A stretch of DNA of 18,328 nucleotides from an uncultured Rhodocyclaceae bacterium (GTDB lineage: Bacteria; Pseudomonadota; Gammaproteobacteria; Burkholderiales; Rhodocyclaceae): assembly GCA_937892345.1 (NCBI GenBank), contig CALAGF010000045.1, positions 1 to 18,328 on the forward strand, in the 5' to 3' direction. The translations under genes were made by a program, and so were the position numbers. The number at the start of each line of letters is the position of its first letter. Positions within the stretch are counted from its first letter, which is position 1. A model generated the notes under the pieces. The model did no database searches and was not told the origin of the DNA. It saw nothing but the letters and a program-made list of their open reading frames with translations. Shown piece by piece: positions 7,518-13,599 of the stretch.

Positions 7518-9395
7518 ATGATTATCGGCACCGCGGGTCACATCGATCACGGCAAAACCACGCTGGTCAAGGCTTTGACTGGTGTCGACTGCGATCGCCT
7601 GAAGGAAGAAAAGGCGCGCGGCATCACCGTGGATCTGGGCTATGCCTATACGCCGACACTGGGTTTTATCGATGTGCCCGGCCATGAAAAGCTGATTCAC
7701 AACATGCTGGCCGGCGCGACCGGCATCGATTTTGCCTTGCTGGTGATTGCCGCCGATGACGGCCCGATGCCGCAAACGCGCGAGCATCTGGAAATCATCG
7801 AATTGCTGGGCATTCGCCACGGGGCGGTGGCGCTGACAAAAATAGATCAGGTATCGGTCGACCGGCAAACTCAGGCCAAAACCGAAATCGCTGATTTGCT
7901 GGCCGGTACGGCGCTTGCCGATGCGCCGATTTTTCCGGTGGCTGCGGTCAACGGCCAAGGCGTTGCCGAATTGCGCGCGCATCTGGAAGCGGCGGCGGCC
8001 GGCTTGGGGCAACGGCCGCCGGCAGGCGGTTTCCGTCTCGCCATTGATCGCTGTTTCACCCTGGCGGGCGCCGGTACGGTGGTGACTGGCACTGCCTTTG
8101 CGGGCACGGTGGCCTTAGGCGATACCTTGCTGCTGTCACCCCCCAACCGTAGCGCTCGCGTGCGCAGCCTGCGGGTTCAGGACCATCCGGCCGATTCGGG
8201 CCGGGCGGGGCAACGCATTGCCTTGGCCTTGAGCGGCATCGAAAAAGCGGAGGTCGCACGGGGTCAATGGATGGTCGCACCGGGTTTGCATGCGCCGGTA
8301 CGCAGCTTCGACGCCAGGGTGCGCGTCCTCGCCGGCCAGCCTGCGCTCAAACATTGGACCTTGGTGCATCTGCATCTGGGGGCGGAAGATGTGCCGGCGC
8401 GGATTGCCTTGCTGGGTGGCGAGCAGGTTGCGCCGGGTACGGAAAACTGGGCCCATATCAGTGTTGACCGCGAGATCGGCACGCTGGCCGGCGACCGCTT
8501 CATTCTGCGCGATGCCGCTGCGCGCCACACGATTGGGGGGGGCGAGGTACTCGATATCTTCCCACCCAGCCGGAAAAAGCGGGCGCCGGCACGGCTGGCC
8601 CTGCTTGCCGCACTGGCCGACCCCGACCCGGCGGTGGCCCTGCAACTGGCAGCCGGGCAGCAGCCGGCGGGGCTTGAGCTTACGGCTTACGCGCAGAACC
8701 GGAACCTCGATGCGTCGGCGGTCCAGGCCTTGTGCCAGCGATTGGCCCTGAAGGTGGTTGGCCATACCGCCTTTTCCCCCGATGGATGGGCCATGCTGGA
8801 GGCTCGCCTGCTTGACGCACTGGCCACAGAACACGCGCGGGCGCCCGATTTGACCGGGGTGGAGCGCGATCGCCTGCGCCGATTGACCCTGCCGACCTTG
8901 TCGCGCCCCGCATTTGATGCCTTGCTGGCAGCACCGCTGGCTGACGGGCGGGTAGCACAAACGCATGCCTGGCTGCATTTGCCGGCGCATCGTGTGCAAC
9001 TGTCGCCGGCAGATCAGGATTTGTGGCTCACCCTGAAGCCCTTGCTGCTGGCCGAACCCTGCAATCCGCCGCGCGTGCGTGATGTGGCCCGTGCGACCGG
9101 CCTGGCCGAGGACAGCGTGCGTTCCTTGTTCAAGCGGATCGCCCGGCATGGGGATGCCTGGCCGGTGGCGCAGGATCATTATTTCGCCGCGGAGGCCGTG
9201 GCGCAGCTGGCACAGCGGGTCGCCGAACTCAATCTGCGCGACGGTTTTGCCCGTGCCGCACCCTTGCGCGACTTGATTGGTGGCGGCCGTAAAGTGGCCA
9301 TCCATATTCTCGAATTCTTCGACCGCATCGGCTACACTCGCCGGGTGCGCGATACCCACGTGTTGCGCGGCAGTCCGGAGCAATTCGGTTCATGA
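7518..9395 (+). CDS. selB: Selenocysteine-specific elongation factor
   Basis: SelB is an EF-Tu-like GTPase that brings Sec-tRNA(Sec) to UGA codons by binding the SECIS hairpin. The product is 625 residues (E. coli 614). GTPase motifs are G1 GHIDHGKT (7-14), the switch region EKARGITVDLGYAY (31-44), G3 DVPGH (52-56) and G4 TKID (107-110). Beta-barrel domains follow to about residue 340, and the C-terminal part consists of winged-helix domains, ending with LRDLIGGGRKVAIHILEFFDRIGYTRRVRDTHVLR. I chose the ATG at 7518 because it begins the conserved MIIGTAGHIDHGKT; GGAGA lies about ten bases upstream. The stop is five bases before the tRNA-Sec gene, so the two are probably co-transcribed. Confidence 0.98.
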   Translation: MIIGTAGHIDHGKTTLVKALTGVDCDRLKEEKARGITVDLGYAYTPTLGFIDVPGHEKLIHNMLAGATGIDFALLVIAADDGPMPQTREHLEIIELLGIRHGAVALTKIDQVSVDRQTQAKTEIADLLAGTALADAPIFPVAAVNGQGVAELRAHLEAAAAGLGQRPPAGGFRLAIDRCFTLAGAGTVVTGTAFAGTVALGDTLLLSPPNRSARVRSLRVQDHPADSGRAGQRIALALSGIEKAEVARGQWMVAPGLHAPVRSFDARVRVLAGQPALKHWTLVHLHLGAEDVPARIALLGGEQVAPGTENWAHISVDREIGTLAGDRFILRDAAARHTIGGGEVLDIFPPSRKKRAPARLALLAALADPDPAVALQLAAGQQPAGLELTAYAQNRNLDASAVQALCQRLALKVVGHTAFSPDGWAMLEARLLDALATEHARAPDLTGVERDRLRRLTLPTLSRPAFDALLAAPLADGRVAQTHAWLHLPAHRVQLSPADQDLWLTLKPLLLAEPCNPPRVRDVARATGLAEDSVRSLFKRIARHGDAWPVAQDHYFAAEAVAQLAQRVAELNLRDGFARAAPLRDLIGGGRKVAIHILEFFDRIGYTRRVRDTHVLRGSPEQFGS

Positions 9396-9400
9396 ACAAC

Positions 9401-9496
9401 GGAAGAGATCGTTCCCCGGTGGGGCGGCCGGTCTTCAAAACCGGCAGGACCTGTCAGACAGGTTTGGGTAGGTTCGACTCCTGCTCTCTTCCGCCA
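9401..9496 (+). tRNA. selC: tRNA-Sec, anticodon UCA
   Basis: The 96-base gene folds as a bacterial tRNA(Sec). It has an 8-bp acceptor stem (GGAAGAGA with TCTCTTCC), a CCCC/GGGG D stem, and a 6-bp anticodon stem (GCCGGT/ACCGGC) with loop CTTCAAA and anticodon TCA at 9435-9437. The long variable arm is ACCTGT/ACAGGT, the T stem is 5 bp (GTAGG/CCTGC) with loop TTCGACT, the discriminator is G, and CCA is encoded. The 8+5 acceptor/T-stem arrangement, UCA anticodon and long variable arm are diagnostic. It starts five bases after the selB stop and ends 18 bases before the next gene. Confidence 0.98.
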
Positions 9497-9514
9497 AATA
9501 CTGCATAAGTCAAT

Positions 9515-9949
9515 ATGGCTCACACGCCCTTCAGCGGTTCCATTCCCGATGATCGCCGGTACTGCCCACGTTACGATATGTGGGTGCAGGAGATCGGTCA
9601 CGGCGAGGTACTGATCGGCGCGACCAGCTTTGGCATTTTTCTGGCGGGTGAAATTATTGCGTTCACCAGCAAGCCCAACGGGGCGGAAGTCGCCTTGGGA
9701 CGGGGTTTGGGGACTGTCGAGTGTCGCAAGACGGTGCTTGCGGTCCACGCGCCGATATCGCTGATTTTGCTCGAAGGCAACGAGCGTGCGGAATTGCGGC
9801 CGCGTGACATCAATACTTCGCCTTACGGCGAGGGGTGGATGGTGCGGGGCAAGCCGACCCAATGGGCGGCCGAGCAGGGGGGCTTGCTGGATGCCGCGGC
9901 GTATCGTGCGCATGTCTTGAAGATCGAACCGGAGGCTTGTGTTGACTGA
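9515..9949 (+). CDS. GcvH-like protein (lipoyl-carrier fold)
   Basis: This 144-residue protein resembles glycine cleavage H protein across its length. GcvH ESVKAASDIYAPVS aligns in register with ECRKTVLAVHAPIS here, so K72 sits at the lipoyl-lysine position. LVNSEPYAGGW corresponds to DINTSPYGEGW, and the C-terminal helix LLDAAAYRAH also matches. No glycine cleavage genes (gcvT, gcvP) are nearby, so a role in glycine cleavage is doubtful; stand-alone GcvH-like and LbpA-type carriers are known in sulfur metabolism. Cys70 lies two residues before K72. There is no Shine-Dalgarno sequence in the 18 bases between selC and the ATG. It overlaps the start of the DsrE-like gene. Whether it is lipoylated cannot be told from sequence. 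Confidence 0.8.
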   Translation: MAHTPFSGSIPDDRRYCPRYDMWVQEIGHGEVLIGATSFGIFLAGEIIAFTSKPNGAEVALGRGLGTVECRKTVLAVHAPISLILLEGNERAELRPRDINTSPYGEGWMVRGKPTQWAAEQGGLLDAAAYRAHVLKIEPEACVD

Positions 9950-10316
9950 TCGCCTGGCGCTACTGATTTGGGCGGCAACACCCGAACAACCGGCATTGGT
10001 GGTGACGCCGCTGGTGCACGCACTGGCGGCAAGGGCGCTGGATGCCGAGGTGGAAATTCATTTTGCCGGGCCTGCGGTGCGCTGGCTGGTCAGCGATGTT
10101 GCCGACGCTGCCTGGCCGACCCCTGCGCGAGAAAAGTCGGTGGGAGATTTTCTGCGTGAGCTGGCCGTTGCCGAGGTCAATCTGTACGCCTGCGGGATGG
10201 CGCGGGCAGCGTGGGTAGCTGACGGCGAAATCCTGCTCGCGGCGGCCGGTGCTGCCGGGGCAACAGCTTTCGTGGCACGCACACTCGATCCGCAATGGCA
10301 GACGCTGGTTTACTGA
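9939..10316 (+). CDS. DsrE-family protein (putative persulfide carrier)
   Basis: This small protein of 125 residues has the DsrE/TusD-like alternating beta-alpha pattern. Its only cysteine is C85 in NLYACGMARAAW, at the end of the fourth strand, the position of the persulfide-carrying Cys in DsrE/TusD. TusD and DsrE relay sulfur between sulfurtransferases, so sulfur (or selenium) transfer is plausible but unproven. The start may be GTG 9939 or TTG 9942; GGAGG at 9931 is spaced better for the TTG. It overlaps the GcvH-like gene by 11 bases and stops two bases before mobA, so the three genes are likely translated as a coupled set. Confidence 0.72.
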   Translation: MLTDRLALLIWAATPEQPALVVTPLVHALAARALDAEVEIHFAGPAVRWLVSDVADAAWPTPAREKSVGDFLRELAVAEVNLYACGMARAAWVADGEILLAAAGAAGATAFVARTLDPQWQTLVY

Positions 10317-10318
10317 GT

Positions 10319-10903
10319 ATGAATCCGCCGCCTATGACCGGCGTGGTACTGGCCGGTGGCTTGGGGCGCCGCATGGGCGGGGTGGACAAGGGTCTGCAGT
10401 TGCTCAACGGGGAAACCCTGGTGGCTCAGGTTGTGGCGCGTTTTGCGCCGCAGGTCGACCGGCTGTTGATCAATGCCAACCGCAATCCCGACGCTTATGC
10501 TCAATTCGGCTACCCCGTGGTGCCGGACGCCATGCCTGATTTTGCCGGCCCGCTGGCCGGACTGCATGCCGCGCTCTCGGTCGCGAATACACCCTTGGTG
10601 GCGACGGTGCCCTGCGACTCACCGTTTCTGCCGCACGACCTCGTTTTCCGGCTGTTTTTGGCGTTGACCGATGCAAATGCCGAGATAGCCGTGGCACAAA
10701 CAGGGGATCAGCCACATCCAGTATTTTGTTTGTGCCGGCGCGATCTGCTGCCGCATCTGAGCGAGTATCTGCGCTCCGGTCGGCGTCGTTTTGAAGGCTG
10801 GTATGCGTCACTGAATGCGGTGCTGGTCGCTTTCGATGATCAGCCGGGCGCTTTCGAAAACATCAATTCCCCTGACGAGTTGGCGCGTTTCGAGCAAGGC
10901 TGA
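10319..10903 (+). CDS. mobA: Molybdenum cofactor guanylyltransferase
   Basis: MobA transfers GMP from GTP to molybdopterin to form the guanine dinucleotide cofactor (bis-MGD) needed by formate dehydrogenase. The product is 194 residues, the same as E. coli MobA. The N-terminal nucleotide-binding signature is LAGGLGRRMGGVDKG (11-25). Further family blocks are PDFAGPLAGLHAAL and VPCDSPFLP, and the C-terminal FENINSPDEL is typical. I took the ATG at 10319, two bases after the upstream stop; a second in-frame ATG at 10334 is possible and an upstream one would overlap the DsrE-like gene. It is the last gene of the + strand cofactor cluster, nine bases from a convergent gene. Confidence 0.96.
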   Translation: MNPPPMTGVVLAGGLGRRMGGVDKGLQLLNGETLVAQVVARFAPQVDRLLINANRNPDAYAQFGYPVVPDAMPDFAGPLAGLHAALSVANTPLVATVPCDSPFLPHDLVFRLFLALTDANAEIAVAQTGDQPHPVFCLCRRDLLPHLSEYLRSGRRRFEGWYASLNAVLVAFDDQPGAFENINSPDELARFEQG

Positions 10904-10912
10904 GTCGCGGTT

Positions 10913-11437
10913 TCAGGCCTTGCATTGCAAGACGTACACGGCATAAAAGCAGCGGATTGCCGGTGTCCAGGCCTCTCCTTCAATGTGCAGGGTTCGCTTG
11001 AGTGAGAACCAGCCAGGCTCACGAATGCGCAGGGCTTGCGCACCGTGTGCCAGCCTGAGTTGTACATCCAATGGAGAAAAGTGGCCGTTGGCGATCGTGA
11101 GTGTTCCGGGTCCGGGCAGGATCAGGACGTGTTTGCTACGTGACAGGTCGCCTGAGTGTTGATCCACGCGTGCTACGACAGCCCCATCCGGCGCCTCCAG
11201 CCACCAGCCCAGATCATTGGAAAATCCGCGGCGCAGAATCTCGAAACGGATCCGGTAACAGCCATCGCTCAGCCGGATTGTGCCGGCGATGGCGTCTTCA
11301 GGTGCCACCATTTGCAGTCTGGCATTGGTCGCTTGAGGGGTGTGCGACATTGCGACCTCACCAAGCGTCTGTCCTCCGGCGTCGTTCAACAGGTAGTCCC
11401 AGGCGTTCCACGTGGAACGCTGAATGAGCTTGAGCAT
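10913..11437 (-). CDS. Hypothetical protein, beta-rich, function unknown
   Basis: I do not recognise this 174-residue protein. It has no signal peptide and reads as alternating short beta strands with Gly/Asp turns, ending in a hydrophobic strand (CFYAVYVLQC). The layout faintly recalls tubby-like/LURP-one/scramblase-type barrels, but this is a weak impression only. It follows the lipoprotein gene by three bases with a poor ribosome-binding site, so it is probably translated by coupling. Codons 7-12 contain a perfect palindrome with a parS-like core. It converges with mobA across only nine bases and no terminator is visible there. Confidence 0.75.
   Translation of the reverse strand: MLKLIQRSTWNAWDYLLNDAGGQTLGEVAMSHTPQATNARLQMVAPEDAIAGTIRLSDGCYRIRFEILRRGFSNDLGWWLEAPDGAVVARVDQHSGDLSRSKHVLILPGPGTLTIANGHFSPLDVQLRLAHGAQALRIREPGWFSLKRTLHIEGEAWTPAIRCFYAVYVLQCKA
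11403..11420. promoter_or_regulatory. parS: parS-like palindrome (candidate ParB-binding site)
   Basis: GCGTTCCACGTGGAACGC is a perfect 18-bp palindrome. Its inner 14 bases, GTTCCACGTGGAAC, fit the core of the bacterial chromosomal parS consensus TGTTNCACGTGNAACA; only the outermost T/A pair differs (C/G here). It lies inside the first codons of the - strand hypothetical gene. I found only this one copy in the window. If functional, it would place the window in the origin-proximal domain. Confidence 0.7.
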
Positions 11438-11440
11438 GGT

Positions 11441-11935
11441 TCAGGCTTTGGGTTGAACGCGTTGCGAGGTCTTTTTGACCCCCCCGTGTTGCAGGTCGAA
11501 GTGCACCATGAAATAGGTTTCGTCCGTCGGCATGTCGCCGCGAATGCGCCATTCCCAGATATCCTCGCCCAGATTGTCGAAAACGGCTTTCGACCCGGGT
11601 TGACCGAGCAAGCGACGAATGTCGTCCTTGCTCATGCCCGGACGAATTTTGGCGTAGGTTTCCGGGACCAGAACCTGATCCAGTTTGGTAACGACGTGGG
11701 CCGGGTCAAAACTGATCATGTAGCAATCGACGCCGGCTGGCTGGCGCGAGTATTCCCAGGTGGCCGTGCCGTCATCATTCCAGTGGATGAAGCCAGGTTC
11801 GCCCATGCGGCTGCGCACTTCGGCCTGGGTCGAGATGCCGGGCTTGATTTCAGGCAGGTTGATGATGTCGCACGCCGGCAATAGCGCGGTGGCGACGGCG
11901 GTGATGGCAGCAGTGATCCAGGCAGATGATTTCAT
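11441..11935 (-). CDS. Lipoprotein with two BamE/SmpA-OmlA-like repeats
   Basis: This 164-residue secreted protein begins with a type II signal peptide and lipobox LLPAC, with lipidation expected at C22. Two copies of the SmpA/OmlA (BamE) motif follow: IKPGISTQAEVRSRMGEPG then WEYSR, and IRPGMSKDDIRRLLGQPG then WEWRI. BamE proper has one such domain and belongs to the outer membrane BAM complex; a two-repeat protein may be a BamE relative rather than BamE itself. Residue +2 after the Cys is Asp, an inner-membrane retention signal in E. coli. I chose the ATG at 11935 because GAGGA lies six bases upstream; the ATG at 11941 would abut it. Confidence 0.83.
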   Translation of the reverse strand: MKSSAWITAAITAVATALLPACDIINLPEIKPGISTQAEVRSRMGEPGFIHWNDDGTATWEYSRQPAGVDCYMISFDPAHVVTKLDQVLVPETYAKIRPGMSKDDIRRLLGQPGSKAVFDNLGEDIWEWRIRGDMPTDETYFMVHFDLQHGGVKKTSQRVQPKA

Positions 11936-11955
11936 GGGCATTCCTCGAATAGCGG

Positions 11956-11979
11956 CGGGGAAAGTTTACGCTTTCCCCG
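11956..11979. other. Inverted repeat in divergent intergenic region
   Basis: The arms CGGGGAAAG (11956-11964) and CTTTCCCCG (11971-11979) are a perfect 9-bp inverted repeat around TTTACG. It lies between the divergent lipoprotein and rhodanese genes. No T-run follows on either strand, so it is unlikely to be a terminator and may be an operator or leader hairpin. Confidence 0.55.
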
Positions 11980-11994
11980 GAGTGTCCGGATAAT
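11965..11994 (+). promoter_or_regulatory. Candidate sigma-70 promoter for the rhodanese gene
   Basis: TTTACG (11965-11970) and GATAAT (11989-11994) are separated by 18 bases, about 30 bases upstream of the rhodanese ATG. The -35 matches four of six consensus bases and the -10 five of six. The -35 sits in the loop of the inverted repeat, which would suit repressor control. This is a by-eye match only. Confidence 0.35.
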
Positions 11995-12024
11995 ATCGGT
12001 TCATTCAAATTTTCCCATACGCCC

Positions 12025-12417
12025 ATGCAGCATCTTGATCCCCTGGCCGCCCACGCTTTCCTGCAAAACACGCCGGATGCCGTGCTTGTCGATTGCCGCA
12101 CCGAAATCGAACATATGTATGTGGGGCATCCTGTTGGGGCGGAGCATGTGGCCTGGCAGGAAGCACCGGATTGGGAAATTGACGCGGATTTTGCGTTGCG
12201 GGTGAAGCGCTTGCTGAAAGGCGATGCCAGCCGGCCGGTGTTGCTGATTTGCCGCAGCGGTCATCGTTCGCTGCACGCCGCAGATGCGCTGGAAAATGCC
12301 GGTTTCACCCGGGTGATCAATGTGACAGAAGGCTTTGAAGGGCCGCTGGACGATGATTTTCATCGCGGCACGCTGGGCGGCTGGCGTTTCCGCGGTCTAC
12401 CCTGGCAACAGTCGTAA
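12025..12417 (+). CDS. Single-domain rhodanese-like sulfurtransferase
   Basis: This 130-residue cytoplasmic protein is one rhodanese domain. The active-site loop is CRSGHRS (76-82) with catalytic C76, and the N-terminal VLVDCRTEIEHMYVGHPVGAEHVAW (20-44) is the usual CH2A-type block. Such enzymes move sulfane sulfur onto thiol or cyanide acceptors; the physiological acceptor cannot be inferred. The start at 12025 lacks a recognisable Shine-Dalgarno sequence. The last 21 bases overlap the 3' end of the convergent transporter gene. Confidence 0.9.
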   Translation: MQHLDPLAAHAFLQNTPDAVLVDCRTEIEHMYVGHPVGAEHVAWQEAPDWEIDADFALRVKRLLKGDASRPVLLICRSGHRSLHAADALENAGFTRVINVTEGFEGPLDDDFHRGTLGGWRFRGLPWQQS

Positions 12418-13599
12418 TTTGTGGTGAGCCAGTGCAGCCAGCAGCCCGACGCAGAGCAAAGCGCCCATGCCCGCGGCCAGTGTCAGGGTCGAGCCCCAGA
12501 GCAGCGGCGCGATCAATGCGGCTGACAGGCCATTGAATCCGGACTGGAAAAAGGTTTGGCACGATGCTGCCAGACCCCGTTGTGCCGGGAATGGATCGAG
12601 GGCAAACAAGGTCAGGCTGGGCATCGCGATCGACATGCCGATGGTGTACACGAAGAGCGGCAGCACACTCCACGGCAGGCCCGGACTCATCCAGGTGCTG
12701 ATCCCCAGGTTGAGCACTGCGGCAAGAAGCATTACGGCATAGCCCAGCGCGACCGAAAAGCCGGGGGAGCGACGCCCCGCCAGCCTTCCTGAAACCCAGG
12801 AACCGCACAGCAGGCCGCTCATGGCCGGGCCAAACAGCCAGAGAAAGGCTGTTTCCGGGAGTCCGAGGTGGTGCATCAGGAATACTGGCGCCGACAATAC
12901 ATAGATGAAGAAGCCGGAAAAGTTCAGTGACAGCGCGGCGCAGGCGAGCAGAAATCGTGGTGAGCTGAAGACTTTCCAATAGGTACGGCCGAGGTAGGCG
13001 GGTTTCAATGTCTGGCGCTTTTCCGGGGGCAGGGTTTCTGGCAGCAGTTTGAAACAGGCGAACCAGAGTGCTGCGGTCGACAGCACCAGAAAGATAAAAA
13101 TCGAGCGCCAGCCGAAGGCGTGCTGCAACCAGCCGCCAATCACCGGCGCCACCGCCGGTGCCAGCGCAAACATCATGGTGATCTGGGACATCAGCCGCTG
13201 GGCAGCCGCTCCGTCGAACAGGTCGCGCACAATCGCCCGGCTGATCACGATGCCGGCGCCGGCTGTCATGCCTTGCATCGCCCGCCAGAACCAGAGTTGG
13301 CGGATATTTTCGGCGAGCAGGCAGCCGGCTGAGGCCAGTCCGAACAGGAGCAGCGCCCACAGGATCACCCGGCGCCGGCCAAAACGGTCGGAAATCGCGC
13401 CATGCCAAAGGGTCATCGCGGCAAAGGCAAACAGGTAGGCCGAGAGTGTTTGCTGCACTTCAATCGGAGATGCGCCCAGACTTTGGGCGATGTCCGGAAA
13501 GGAAGGCAGGTAGGTGTCGATCGAAAATGGGCCGAGTGCCGAGAGGCTGGCCAGCAGCAAGGCAATGCCGCGGGTTTCGCGAGCCTGAGGTTCAGCCAC
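12397..13599 (-). CDS. Bcr/CflA-family drug efflux MFS transporter
   Basis: This is a 12-helix major facilitator of about 400 residues, the usual length of Bcr/CflA proteins. The N-terminal FSIDTYLPSFPDIAQSLG is the family signature, and motif A is GAISDRFGRRRVIL in the loop between helices 2 and 3. Substrates in the family include bicyclomycin, chloramphenicol and sulfonamides; the substrate here is unknown. I chose GTG at 13599, which overlaps the comM stop by eight bases and gives a family-like N terminus (MAEPQARETRGIALLL). An ATG at 13674 would add 25 atypical residues inside comM. No good ribosome-binding site is visible, so coupling to comM is likely. Confidence 0.88.
   Translation of the reverse strand: MAEPQARETRGIALLLASLSALGPFSIDTYLPSFPDIAQSLGASPIEVQQTLSAYLFAFAAMTLWHGAISDRFGRRRVILWALLLFGLASAGCLLAENIRQLWFWRAMQGMTAGAGIVISRAIVRDLFDGAAAQRLMSQITMMFALAPAVAPVIGGWLQHAFGWRSIFIFLVLSTAALWFACFKLLPETLPPEKRQTLKPAYLGRTYWKVFSSPRFLLACAALSLNFSGFFIYVLSAPVFLMHHLGLPETAFLWLFGPAMSGLLCGSWVSGRLAGRRSPGFSVALGYAVMLLAAVLNLGISTWMSPGLPWSVLPLFVYTIGMSIAMPSLTLFALDPFPAQRGLAASCQTFFQSGFNGLSAALIAPLLWGSTLTLAAGMGALLCVGLLAALAHHKLRLLPG

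Noticed and set aside
4893..8012. A very long open frame on the - strand across selA, the flavoprotein gene and selB
   Set aside because: It is opposite three well-recognised genes, its translation is Arg/Gln/His-rich with no family resemblance, and long antisense frames are common in GC-rich DNA.
9357..9362. CACGTG in selB (another at 14941-14946 in comM) as further parS sites
   Set aside because: The flanking bases do not fit GTT/AAC on either side; only the six-base core is shared.
9401..9496. tRNA-Sec as the attachment site of an integrated element
   Set aside because: No integrase gene, direct repeat of the tRNA 3' end or change in gene character is seen on either side.
9947..10159. 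TGA at the end of the GcvH-like gene as a possible selenocysteine codon
   Set aside because: Read-through would enter a different frame of the DsrE-like gene, giving a composition unlike a real protein, and the GcvH-like fold is already complete at the TGA.
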